Below are positions 48,904 through 60,400 of a DNA stretch of 64,000 nt, in pieces. Source of the DNA: Allodiplogaster sudhausi (taxonomy: Eukaryota > Nematoda > Chromadorea > Rhabditida > Diplogasteridae); assembly GCA_945643635.1 (NCBI GenBank), contig CALZFC010000113.1, positions 249,001 to 313,000 on the forward strand, written 5' to 3'. The number at the start of each line of letters is the position of its first letter. The first letter of the stretch is position 1. The notes below the pieces were generated by a model, which had not been told where the DNA came from, made no database searches, and saw only the letters and a program-made list of their open reading frames with translations. A program made the translations under genes and the position numbers.

Positions 48904-49746
48904 TGAGAGAGAGAGGGAGAGAGAGATGGAGTGAGAGAGAGGGAATGAGAGAGAGAAAGAGGGAGAGACACACAGGAAAGCGAGAAAGACATGAAAGGTC
49001 TCCCCATTTTGGTTGTGTTTTGCACATTTCAATGGAAGAGGCGAGTGGATGAAGAAGAATAAGAAGAGGAAGTGAGACTGGGCGGGCTGCCTCTCGGGGA
49101 TTGCCACCTCAGAGAGTTGTCTTCCGTCTCTCCTTATCTAAAGACAACAGATAAGAGGATGACGACCAAAGTGCCCTCTGGAGATGAGCCTTTCTCTTAA
49201 TTTCAAAGTACTTCAATGCGCATCTTCGGCCAAGACCATACCTTTCATAAGCACGTGCCAACACGGAACTTTTCAAGGTCCCGGCTCAGTTTCAATTTCT
49301 CTGTCTTTTCCTGTCCCCTAATTTTTGCCACACGAAACTCGCTTAGTCTGTCGACGAATGTAAACTGGAGATGGTACTTTCCTCTTCCAATCTCTTTTCT
49401 CGTGTATGCTTACGGCCATTTGCAGCCAAAGCGAGTTCGTGTACGACAAGCAGAGAGTGAGGAGGGGAAGAGAGAGGCAGACAGAAAGAGGAGGTGAAGA
49501 GAGATGGGAAGAGGCCATGAGAGACACTCTCCCAGGGGTGCATCTCAGCTGGCAGATGAGACAACCAACATTCTGCTGTTTCCACTTTTTATCTCTTCAA
49601 TTTTTTAAAAGAAAAAAAAAATGCCGTCCAACAATTCACATTTACAAAAAAATCATTTCAATCGCTAATTGTTTTTGTAATGCAGATAAAGGTGCCTGGC
49701 TCGTCATTACAACAATCCATAAGCATAACGAAGAAAAAATAGATAG
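47042..49746. other. Intergenic, nothing supported apart from simple repeats
   Basis: An AT-rich stretch at about 47150-47280 and 48290-48560 and a large GA tract at 48837-48960. Short open frames here lack splice context and recognisable domains. Confidence 0.5.
48837..48965. repeat. (GA)n-rich microsatellite
   Basis: About 130 bp of GA dinucleotides with interspersed ATGGAGTGAGA units. The long Ser/Leu frames on the opposite strand come from it. Confidence 0.9.
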
Positions 49747-50254
49747 TTATGTGGCGGAGAGCCCGGTGAGTCCGTTGGTTCCCTTGCCATTCCCTGCCCG
49801 GCTCTGCTGGAAGGGAGGTGGCGCCTGGGCCACGAGTTCCATGCACATCTTCACAATCTTCTTCTTCACCGACGCGATCTCCTCTCCACTCAACTTGTCG
49901 CTCACCATATCAAAGTCACCATCGTCCAAATACCACGAACTGTTCTCGTGATTCTGAATTGACACATGTAATCGGTTGACTGGTGAGAGAAGTGAGAGAA
50001 ATGGATAAAATAGGAAGCGAGATCTAGCAGGGAAGGTAAATACGCACTCCGTTGACATAGATAATGGGCTCCTTGTAGATGGGATCGACCACGATGTCTC
50101 TTCTGGTGCGCGACGCAAGGTCTTCGAGAGTGCCATTCCCGTTACTCCACTCTTTCTCGTCCTTGCAGACGAGTCTTTGCTTCTGCGACCGACGGTAGAT
50201 GACCCACGGGGAGGAGCTCAGCCAGAGCAGCGGCAGCAAAAGGAACACTCGCAT
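49747..50254 (-). CDS. Secreted two-exon protein, unknown family
   Basis: Exon 1 is 50254-50048 and exon 2 is 49953-49747, joined in phase 0. The protein, 137 residues, opens with a signal peptide (MRVFLLLPLLWLSSSPW). It continues with KDEKEWSNGNGTLEDLASR, an RTRRD dibasic site and EPIIYVNG. Exon 2 encodes NHENSSWYLDDGDFDMV, an amphipathic segment (SGEEIASVKKKIVKM) and a Pro/Gln/Gly-rich tail. Two NxS/T sequons and only two Cys are present. An AG three bases before the ATG (CCAGAAAATG) suggests a trans-splice acceptor. I recognise no family. The signal peptide and clean splice junctions (donor GTGCGT, acceptor TTCAG) support a real gene. Confidence 0.65.
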
Positions 50255-50763
50255 TTTCTGGCTACAGCTAGCATAAGCACGCTCTTCATGATATCCAAAA
50301 AATGTACGACAACAAGCACTTTACAAATATTACATATAAAATCGGCCACCGAAAGCTCACTAATAACATTATTTAAGCAAAATTTGCACGGCGCACCCCA
50401 TATTGAACTCGAAAGGAGCAACTGAATGATGAAAAAGAAGGAGTGCGACTTGTTTGAAGATAACATCTCGATTGTGCCTCTCTGACTACTCCAAACGGAG
50501 TTGCCAGGATTCCTGCCTTTCTGCTGCGACTGTACTAGTCTATTTTTCGCATGGGGAAATGTCTAGCCTGTGCTGGATGGTATACGGTGAGGCCTTGCCT
50601 TCACAAGAAACTTAAATTGAAAACCATTGTACAAATGATTTGAATACTCTATGCTCGTTGCGTGCACGGTTCTTCAAGTGTTGTCACATCATATTATTTT
50701 GATGTAGATATGTAAATGAATAACTAAATTTGATTTCTTCCTTTACCTAATCGTTAATAGTGT

Positions 50764-50793
50764 AGTATATATATATATATATATATATATATG
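50764..50793. repeat. (TA)n microsatellite
   Basis: About 30 bp of TA dinucleotides, in the non-coding region between the small secreted gene and the next gene. Confidence 0.95.
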
Positions 50794-51039
50794 CATGGCC
50801 TGTGTTCAACAATCATCAAGTACCGCCTGAATTGTCCCAAGCTTTTATTCCATCGCGCAACCCCTCGTTTCCTCTGATTCTTTTTCCAGAATCTATAACA
50901 TTTTTTTTTTCGAGTTCTCAGATTCCCTCTTCATCTGTCACATCTGACCTTCAAATAGACAATTCTTGTTAACACTTGAGAAATGCGTGATCATGTTCAT
51001 CTCCACATTGGCTTATATCCAGCACAAATGAAGATTTCC

Positions 51040-51393
51040 TTAGCAACTGGGGAAAGAGAGCGCATCGACGGGGGCATCCGTTGCAATGTTCTTCCATGAG
51101 CCGCCTGCCTGGCACTCGTAACTGGTCACTGAGTTGCTGCCTGAAACGATACAAATTATTATTACCGGTAAAGTTTCCGATTTCTTTCAATCTCGCTTCT
51201 ATTCAAGCTTGAAGTGCACGAGATGAAAGAAGGAGACGAACAGACCACCTTTGCATCCAAGGAAGTAGATGCAGTTGGGGAGTTCCTCCTTGCCACTGAT
51301 GCTCGGGCAGCCTTTCTTGGAGAATACAATCTTTTGGTCGTTGCTTCTTACAAGCCCCTTGCAACGGCCGCTCGGCAAAGGCTTTGTGCCGTC
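51040..51393 (-). CDS. C-terminal sushi/CCP-like module exons
   Basis: Two exons, 51393-51249 and 51140-51040, join in phase 1. They encode one module with regularly placed Cys: SGRCKGLV, KKGCPSIS, LPNCIYFLGCK, then YECQAGGSWKN and a terminal SFPSC followed by stop. The CxxGxxW element and final Cys match the modules in the large gene to the right. This could be the 3' end of that gene, with the intervening intron enlarged by transposon copy B, or a separate small gene or remnant. I could not find an in-frame donor near 54460 that joins the two, so the link is unproven. Confidence 0.55.
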
Positions 51394-51424
51394 CTATAAG
51401 AAGTTCTTTTCGGCGACATACATA

Positions 51425-51462
<38 letters not shown>

Positions 51463-51789
51463 CACTACCGTCCAACATTGTTGGGTCCGAAATTAATCCG
51501 ATTAATTAAATTAATTTAAATAATTCAAACTGGAATTGCGAAGCGATGAGGACATGCCGTGCGATTTCCTCGGAGGGTTTTATGTCGTTTTTCATTGCGC
51601 GTCACCCTAGAAAAACCGCTTTCCAAAATATGCCGAAATGACAAAGATCTGCCGCGCGTTTAATCTGTCCAAAGTATGAAACATGTTCGGAACGCTTGTT
51701 CGCAACATTGGCGTTGTTGTCACAGGCTGAGAACAAGCTGACAACATTCGGAGCTCATCACATCCTAACAAACCTCTGCAAATGTTTTG

Positions 51790-51862
51790 TTTGCACGGGG
51801 ATTCGAACCCTAGACTTGCAAACTGTAACGCAGCCACGTTACCCACTAGGCCACGCTGCTAC
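51790..51862 (-). other. tRNA-like sequence, probable SINE head or pseudo-tRNA
   Basis: On the minus strand this reads as a tRNA gene core, with an A-box TGGCCTAGTGG and a perfect B-box GGTTCGAATCC. An anticodon-loop-like segment with TAC would be valine. The acceptor stem does not pair, and the anticodon stem pairs poorly, so it is not a working tRNA gene. The internal promoter boxes could still support RNA polymerase III transcription. It lies inside the nested element. Confidence 0.6.
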
Positions 51863-51940
51863 TTGGAATCTCCAGGCTGGGATAGCACACAATCTTTGCC
51901 CTATCGGAAACCAAGTTGCTTGCCATGTTGCAAAAACTTG

Positions 51941-52325
51941 CCAAGTTGCGAGAGAGACACTTTAACGTTGTCCTTTAAGTACGTTTGATATATCAGTATA
52001 ACCGCCTTTCTCTGCTGCATCGAACACCATAAAGAAATACGGCTCCTTCGGGCTCTCTCTATTTTTAATTCTGTTTTAAAGTGTTTTTGTGTACATTTGG
52101 CTGCATGTCTTCATGGCGTTTGGCAGCTTGCCAAGCTGCGAGTGAGACACTTTAACGTTGTCCTTTAATTACGTAAGATACATGAGAAGAACCGCCTTTC
52201 TCTGCTGCATCGAACACCATAGAGAGAAGCGGCTCGTTTGGGCTCTCTCTATTTTTAATTATATTTTAAATTGCTTTTGTACACATATGGCTGCATCTCT
52301 TGATACCGTTTGGCAACTTGCCAAC
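51941..52325. repeat. 190-bp tandem duplication inside the nested element
   Basis: Two head-to-tail units (about 51941-52130 and 52131-52325) share GAGACACTTTAACGTTGTCC, CCGCCTTTCTCTGCTGCATC and GGCTCTCTCTATTTTTAATT. They differ at scattered positions, so the duplication is not very recent. Confidence 0.85.
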
Positions 52326-54450
52326 AACCTGGCTCGCTCGCTATTGGTCGAATCCTGAAATGGGCCACTGAGCGAGTGGGGCGGTGCTTCCGTGGGCTCG
52401 GCGATCTCGCGTGTCGCAGGCTCGGCGACAATCTTTTTTTCTCTCTGCACGTGAGAGGAGGAGGCAGGCAGAGAGCGGTGACGTCTTTTTTTCTCTGCCC
52501 TGTGCTATTTCGTTGGTGACGAGCAAAAGCACACCGGAGCAGCTTTTGCTCGCCACAACCTGCGTCTCCATCTTTACGTTGTCTCTACATTTTCGTGCTT
52601 GTTCTGACCAAGTGACCACTTCAGAACTTCGAAACAGGAAGTGCACACAAGCGATAAAGTTATCACAAGCTGGATACATTTTCGGAACACATGTTTATTA
52701 AGATAGGCTGGAACACTGCCAATTCTTTTGTTTCGAACATGTTTCAAACAAGATTGTTTTGAACATGTTTCAAACTTTTGACAGATTAAAGGCGCGGCTG
52801 ACAATTTTTCAACGCTACGCTGTTTAGCGGAATTTTTTACGGGGTGTTCGGCTGAGAAACGAGCTGGCTGAATCGAGCAGCCTAACTACAAACTACAAAT
52901 TAGAGTGAAATTTTCTAAGCGCTTCTTATTTTGTTTGAGTTTCTTCGTTTGTTTTGCTTGAGTTACTTATCATATTTGGGTATAAGTGATAAGAAAAAGG
53001 AAAATAAGATTTTCTGCTGCGAGCAAAAAACTTGCTCCCTCAGAGAATCGAACACCGGACCTTGAGATTCCCAGCCAAACGCTGTCGCAATACACCACAC
53101 ACAACTTGAGAGATATGGCATGTACCTTTGCTATCACATTGTCCGCAGCCTCACCAAAGAAGCGTTGAGGATGACGATTCAAGTGGCTTGTCTGGTTAAT
53201 TTTTGCAAAGCGTAGACCTCCCAACGCACTTCAATGCTTTTCATTGCAAAAAGTTGACAATCTCTGCGATCGACCTTTCTCTCTTCACTGTCTCTCTCAT
53301 TCTCTCCCTCTCTCTCCCTCTCTTTACTGTCTCTCTCATTCTCTCCCTCTCTCTCCCTCTCTTTACTGTCTCTCTCTCTCGTTCACAATACTCTCACTCC
53401 CTCTCTCTCTCACTCTTTCAATCTATCCCCTCCTCTCTTTCTCTGTCGTTCTCTCTCTCTCTTTCAATATATCTCTCTCAGTCTCGTTTTATCTCTCTCC
53501 TTCTCCCCCTCTATCTCTCCCTCTTATTTCGATCTTTTTCATTCTAAGAGATAACTGTATCTTGATTTTTGGTCGGGTCCGGATAGAAAAGGTACATTCT
53601 TCGCTTCTCAAGATGCGTGTGGTGTATTGCGACAGCGTTTGTCTGAGAATCCCAAAGTCCGGTGTTCGATTCTCTGAGGGAGCAAATCTTTTGCTCGCTA
53701 CAGAAAATCTTATTTATCATTTTTCTTATCATTTATACCCAAAATGATAAGAAACTCAAGCAAAACAAAGGAAGAAACTTAAACAAAATCAGAAGCACTC
53801 AGAAAATTTCACTCTAATTTATTGTTTGTAGTTTGGCTGCTGGATTCAGCCAGCTCGTTTCTCAACCGAACACCACGTAAAAAATTCCGCTAAACAGCGT
53901 AGCGTTGAAAAATTGTCAAATCTTTGTCATTTCGGCATATTTTGGAAAGCGGTTTTTCTAGGGTGACATGCAATGAAAAAAGACATAAAACCCTCCGAGG
54001 AAATCGCACGGCATGTCCTCATCACGTCGCAATTCCAATTTGAATTATTTAAATTAATTTAATTAATCGAATTAATTTCGGACCCAACAATGTTGGACGG
54101 TACTGTATGTATGTATGTACATGTCAATACAACCGGTAGTATTTTTGTCACATTTCTATGACCACTGTCAGCGAAGAAAAGGGGCGATATTAGCATCCGA
54201 AGTTTCCCGGAGGGATGAACTCGGGTGCCTACGGTCTAAGATATCAATGACGGGCCACGCATGTTTTGTTTTGATGTGCTGGAGTAAAAGTAAAATTGAC
54301 TTTCGATTGAGAGTTGAGTTAGTCTAAGCTAGCATCCGAATGGATGGCCGTCATTGTTATCTTTGACTATGCCCCCCCCCACTTTCTCTGACACCATCTT
54401 AGATGACAGTATTCAGCACTGGCTTCATTGCCCAAGCAAAAGGGTTAGAA

Positions 54451-57400
54451 TCAGTTGAAAAGATTCAGTCCAAAATGTAAGTTGTAGCCGTGATATTTGT
54501 GGCCTGATTCACGGACACTGCACTCTGGAACTTTGCCTCCGGGGTAGATTGTATCTCCAGTCAGAGCATCAACCCATTGGTTAGTATCCGCATTGCACTT
54601 GATCGACTTAACACTCACATCAGAGTCGATGAACTTCCAACCTGTAAGAAGGAAGTCATCGGAATTATTTAGGGCTTACAAATATTTTATTATCGTAAAT
54701 ACATTACTATACGAAAAAACTATGTCACCGCTTGTGTGGCAAGACATGGTTCCAAGCGCTCCGTTCTTTGAAATAATGTACTTCTCTAGAAGGAATCTTG
54801 GAAACTGCTCGATGACATGTGGGCCATCCTGAATCGCGTAGATATGCACATCTATATCAATTAACGAAACTGACAAATTTAACGCTGTTGGGAATTCCGA
54901 TATCGCCATTTACAGGAACCAAACACCCATTTTTACAAGGCGGAATGCTTGAATTCGACGAGCGTGCCTGAATACTCGGTAGATTTACTGATAGAACAAA
55001 TTAATGAATGGAACGGACACGCTCTTCTTCCAGGTCCAGATCGCACAGATAGCCGTGGTCGTTGATAAGCACACGATTCATTGTGCTAGAGGCGCTTTCT
55101 AGAAGTTTTTTTGTATGAATACATATGTATGTACATACATACATATGTATGTATGTATCTTGATAGAAGCTTTCAATTCGCCATAAAACTAGATTTCAAA
55201 TTAAGCAGGACAGGACGCACCAGCACGACATTCGACATCATTAATTTTAACAGTCGTATTGAGAATCGAAACATTTCGATTGTCTATCTCGTATTCGCGT
55301 GCAACGCAGCCGACCAGGCAACTATGCACTTTCGCCTTCTGCAATGGGCATGAGTAGAGGCAGGGCATCATTATTTAGTCTGCCAAATATGCTCCCATGA
55401 AGTTCCCTTCCCAAGAGAAGGGAATATCATTGCTTGCACTTTTCCATAAAGAATAAATGAGTTCTTCACCGGTCCAGTTTGGTCAGAGTATGTTCCGTCC
55501 TGTTCGCATTTAAGCTTCTGTTTCTCCTTGTAGAAAGCTTCTCGATCCGGATAGTAGCCTCAATTGCAAGAAAATCAATTGGACAACTTCAGCAGAAGTC
55601 GCATGCTCACCCTTCTCGCAAAAGACTTCGATTGTCTGTCCTATTGTGAGGATGGACAAGGATCTTCCACCTTCCATTTGGCACCCCTTTGGAAGTTTCG
55701 GAACTTCACAACCCGCCGGAGCTACAAGAAGGCACATGGAACATGGTACCGAACGATGCTTGTATGTCGTTATTCTAACATGCTGTAGTCAGGGGAGGGG
55801 TCGGAGTTGTAGTTCCGGGTGTAGGTGGTGTCGGTGGAGTGTTAGGTGTCTCAGTTGGTTTGGTCTACAAGAGGAGTAACCCAGTAATCATATTTTGTCT
55901 ATCCTTTGCCAACCTTAGGAGTGCATTTGACGATGCTTTCAATTTCATCAATAGTATATGCAATGTTTTCCTCCGTTTTACTCCATTTTCCATCGTTGCA
56001 TTCATACGTCATCGGTTGACTTGGCCCATCGTAATCTGTATTTTGCGGAAATATTCTCCGATCTTTCCTCCTCTTCAACTATTATAAGGGTCCGATTACT
56101 AAACCTTGATCACACTGGAAAGTCACAACACATCCACTGCTAAATGTGCCTTCGCAACCAGCCGTTTTCGACGTCGTCTTAATTGCCGGATTTTTAGGCG
56201 CAGGACACCCTTCCACCTTAAATGAAACATTATCATTCTAATTGTGCAATAATATCAAACACATACCGGTTTATCAATGCATGTATTTTCGACATGAATG
56301 ATGGCGTTCTGCTTCGTTACCAAATCCGTGTAGGTGCGAGATTCTCCGTCGCACTGAAGTTCTCTCCGGGCAGTCTGGGTCTCCTTGAAGACGTAGCCTT
56401 AATTCACCAAACATTTTTCCCAAGCCGCTAAGCATCTGATTCAAGTGCGCAGTCGTCCACCATTTGCTAATCTATTTCTATTACAAACCTGCTTGAGCAC
56501 ATTTGACAATAAATGACGATGTGCCGAAGTAGTAGGTTTCCCCATCGAATTCAAACTTCTTGACCGAGGGCTGAATGTAAAAAGTTGAGTTGTGGCCCAG
56601 GGGGTGAGGAACCACCAGATTACTTCTCGGCTGTATTTACCTTTACGATATCGACGCCACTCGCCACCGTGAGGTTTTTACAACTATTAGTGCAGGGGAT
56701 CGTCGTGAAGTTCTTCAAATCGCCAGAACTTGAATCGTTCTTACAGTGGAACTTCAGCCTTTTCGGTTGATCAACTTCTGCAGTCGTTTCATCTTAAATA
56801 GAAATCAAGATATTTACAGAAGCGGTTTTTTATACACAGCTTCAAAAGATGTGAGAGAAAGCAGTGGATCTAACACACATTTAGCGCAGAAGGCCGTCAA
56901 GTCGCCATAGTTGAATCTATTTTCCGAAGAATTAGTGGAAATTTTTCCACGAACAATCGGCAGCGGTAAGCAACCTTTTCGACATGCCAAAAGACTTGCC
57001 TGCCAATTTTAGGAATTTTTTTTACTTCTTTTCATGATTAATCAATTTCCACGGATTCCTTCAAAATTGGAAATATGTAGCTGGTATCCAAATAACTGCT
57101 AACTTCAGCGTTGGTGTCGGCATCTCTCCATGTTGCCTTAATGACTTCGGCAGAGCAAAAGACCTTCTGCGATGGCTTATCTGTGTATTCTGGCGTAGTT
57201 GGGTAGAATCCTGCAAGGATACGTGATTTATGTTTATAGCGAACACTTGAAGACTTTTTTTTCCTTAAGACTTCTTTACATGTCAATGCAGAGATGCTAA
57301 ATTAGAACCGTCGGCGCATTCCAGTTCGAGCTTGCAGTTGATGACGAGTAGACTGCCGGTCTGCTTGCAAGTCGACTCATCTTTCTTAATGACAACTCCG

Positions 57401-60400
57401 TCCGAAGGCGAGGGTGGCTGGCACCCAGAGATCTGCAAGCAGTCCTGCTTAAAGGAGGGCGATCACCGAAAAGTCGTTCACGACATATGAAACATTTTAC
57501 GTATTTTCGAATAGTTTTTAGCATATAGATAAGAGATATGCACATGAAAAACCACAAAAAAGTTTCACATTCAAGTATATGCACTTGAAAGTGCAACTTT
57601 TGAATTAAATTCATATTGGTGTCTCAGTGCAAAAATGTGGTGTACACAGTAACTAGGGTACATTTACCATCGCGGGAAGATAAAATTTACAAAGCCATCG
57701 CGACTTTGACATTTTAGTAAGCTTAATAAAGTTTTTGTGTTAGTTTTTCTGTAAATACTTTTAGCAAGAACAAAACAACGTCAAAATAGTCAATCAGAAT
57801 TGACATCCCGCGTTGGGAAAAAGCATGCATTTGGCCACAAGTGTACCGTACATCTTAGTTTGCTCCGATGGACTTCCATTCGAGATTTTTGTATGCTTGA
57901 ACGCATATTAGTAAATTTTCGGTGATCGCCCTTCTTTAATCCTTTGTGTATTATTAAACCAGCGGAAAACATGGTGAATTGTTTCTCTTGTTTACACAAC
58001 CACCACTCGCTAACCTTAACACATTTCTCTACTGGAGGATTGACTCTCTTGGTGGCAGGATCGAAATAAGTCCCATTTCCATAGCAGACCATGCGCTGTT
58101 CTCCAGTGGCAGAATTAGGCGAGCTCTTCGGGTACTCGTAGCCTAGAAACAAGACAAATCGTGCTATTGCATATATATAAATATATTTATATATGTATAT
58201 TAGATATATCGCCTATTGATGACTTGCCTTCTTCGCAACTTAGGACATATTCGCCATTAGCTGCAACATATTCCATGTCATTGTGATTGAAGGGAGTCGG
58301 CTTCTTCAAAAGACTGCCGGAGTTGTTATGTATGTGCATACATGTGTCACAAGTCAATATTATTTGAAGGTGGATAAAAATGCCTTTCTCCAGAACTATC
58401 AATTTCACCGATCTCAAAGTTAAAGTAGAACCTTAATTTTGACGCCCTTGAGGAGCTCAAAATTGCGGGTCCCACAAGCATTGACGCACAATTCGCTCTT
58501 TACTATTTCGTACAACTGCTGTTTTATATCGAGGTTATTTTCAGGCTTGCAGAAGTATGCATTCTTCTCCTCCAAGATGCGTTCAATAGTTCTCGTAATG
58601 TTCTGCGACGTAGCGACTAAAAATTGTAAGGATAATATTAAGATTTACAGAAAGCGTAAACGGCGAAAACTAACTATTTGGACACATGGGAGAAGGGCCT
58701 CCGTTAGCAGCAGGATACGTCACAAAGTTAATTGTGCTGTATGTGGAGTTGTAGAACTTGATAATTTCCTATAAGTTTAGGGAATGCAGGAGGTGCTCCG
58801 TCGCAATCTCCAATATCTTCATTAATACATACATACCTTCGGGCTGATTTTCTTGCATCCAGCAATGCATTTGATTCCCTCACTGATCTTGACATTTTTT
58901 GGTCCGATCCACGCTTGCTCTCCCTCATTGCACTGGATATGCTGTCCTCCTCCGTAGAGATAGAGCTCGTTCTCTGTGTAGAAGCCACTTTTGCAGTTCA
59001 CCGTCAGATAGCACAAGTCGTTGTAGTAGGGATCGTTGAAGGTGCAGCCGCTTCCCGGGCTGACAGATGCTTCCGGAGGCTCAACTCCGACTTTGTTATC
59101 CCTTGACAACAGAGCAGATGAAGTGTTTCGTCAACCTGCTTGATTGCCTCGCATCCCTTTGACGGCTCGCAAGACTCGGGTTCGACTTCCTTTTTTCCGG
59201 TGTCGATGTCGTCGTACTTGTTGGTGTCTCCGTTGCACTGCAGTCGCTGACTCCCGCCATTCTTCCGCATTGGTGTGTCCAGTGGATATGAGAAGCCCGG
59301 CGCGCACTTCAAGATGTACTTCTCCTTCCCGTACACATACGAGCTGTATGCCCCGCCCAGCTGCTCCGGAACTGGCTAGAATCATTCTTGTTAGCTAGGG
59401 GCTGCAGTTATGACACTTTCTAACAGGTTGAATGACGACATTGTTTGGCAGCTTAAGCTGCTTGCATGCATTCTTGCAAAGACTGTCGTAATACTTTGTG
59501 TTGTTGCCTGGACCAGGAGTTTGGCACATGTATGGATGGCTGTTAACACCACCGGGGATAACAACAACCGTCGAGTTAGCTGATTGAACGTAAATTAAAA
59601 TGTATACATTGAGGACGAATTTGGATTTTAAAAAGTTGATTGTAGATAAGTCAATGAATGAATATGATGAATCTGAGCAAAAGGGTAGATATCATACCAC
59701 TGCTGCATTCAGCTACGACGTCATTCTTGGATGTAAAGGTGTTTACCATGTTGTTATTGGTCTGATTAACCGACGGAGCGGGGGGCTCGACGCAACCTTT
59801 TTCACACTCCAGGCCCTGTGTGATCTGAACAAGGGATCCTTTTTCAGGTTTTTTTCAGTCGTGACGGACCGGCTTGGACGCCTGATCTATCCAGCCGCTG
59901 CCTTTGCGTCCACAATTCAGTATCTGCTGGCCGGTTGGGTTGAAGTAAGTCTCATCCTTCGGTTTATAACCTCAATGAAAGAGTGATCTGAAGCTTCTTC
60001 TTGTACAGTGTTGTGTTGAGTGCAGACCTTCCTTGCATCTCACAGATATCGTGCACCCGCTGCCATAGAAGTCGCCATCCAGAGTGCAGCCTTCTCCGGT
60101 GGATGAAATGGTTGTTGCCGGGTCTTGCGTTAGCTTCTGAAACCGTCTGATTACTAGAAGAAGAGAAAGAAAGAAATGACCTTGCACTCGTCTCCTCCGT
60201 TCTTTCGTACACAGCTGAGTGGCTCACTGAATGGTTTGCCATTGTCTGCATCGACGTAGCTTCTCTTGTCTCCATTGCATTTGACATTCTGCTGCTGAGT
60301 GTCGTGGGCAGAGGAATCAGACGGATACTCGTACTCTGCAAGTGCATCTCCCGTCAGTCTGAAAGTCTCCTTTGTTATACATCAACTGACTGTTAGAAAT

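Larger units (their letters stand above)
51652..52797. mobile_element. 1.15-kb element nested in copy B, 3-bp target duplication
   Basis: Insertion boundaries are clear by comparison with copy A: CTG occurs once at the empty site and is duplicated here (51649-51651 and 52798-52800). The ends are imperfect inverted repeats of about 37 bp, beginning CCGCGCGTTTAATCTGTC on the left and CCGCGCCTTTAATCTGTC on the right. It contains a tRNA-like segment and a 190-bp tandem duplication. No transposase frame was recognised. The 3-bp duplication fits PIF/Harbinger or CACTA-type elements, but CTG is not the usual Harbinger target, so the class is undecided. Confidence 0.75.
51473..54105. mobile_element. 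Foldback DNA transposon, TA target site, copy B
   Basis: Same family as 8257-9856. The ends read CACTACCGTCC (one change from CAGT) and GGTACTG, flanked by TA, and it is inserted in a TA/ATGT-rich stretch. The left arm is interrupted by another element (51652-52797). The GA/CT loop is at about 53270-53540. Each arm carries the tRNA-like block also seen in copy A (about 53040-53110 and 53610-53690). Confidence 0.85.

Noticed and set aside
51790..51862. Functional tRNA-Val gene
   Set aside because: The A and B boxes are good, but the acceptor stem does not pair and the anticodon stem is poor.
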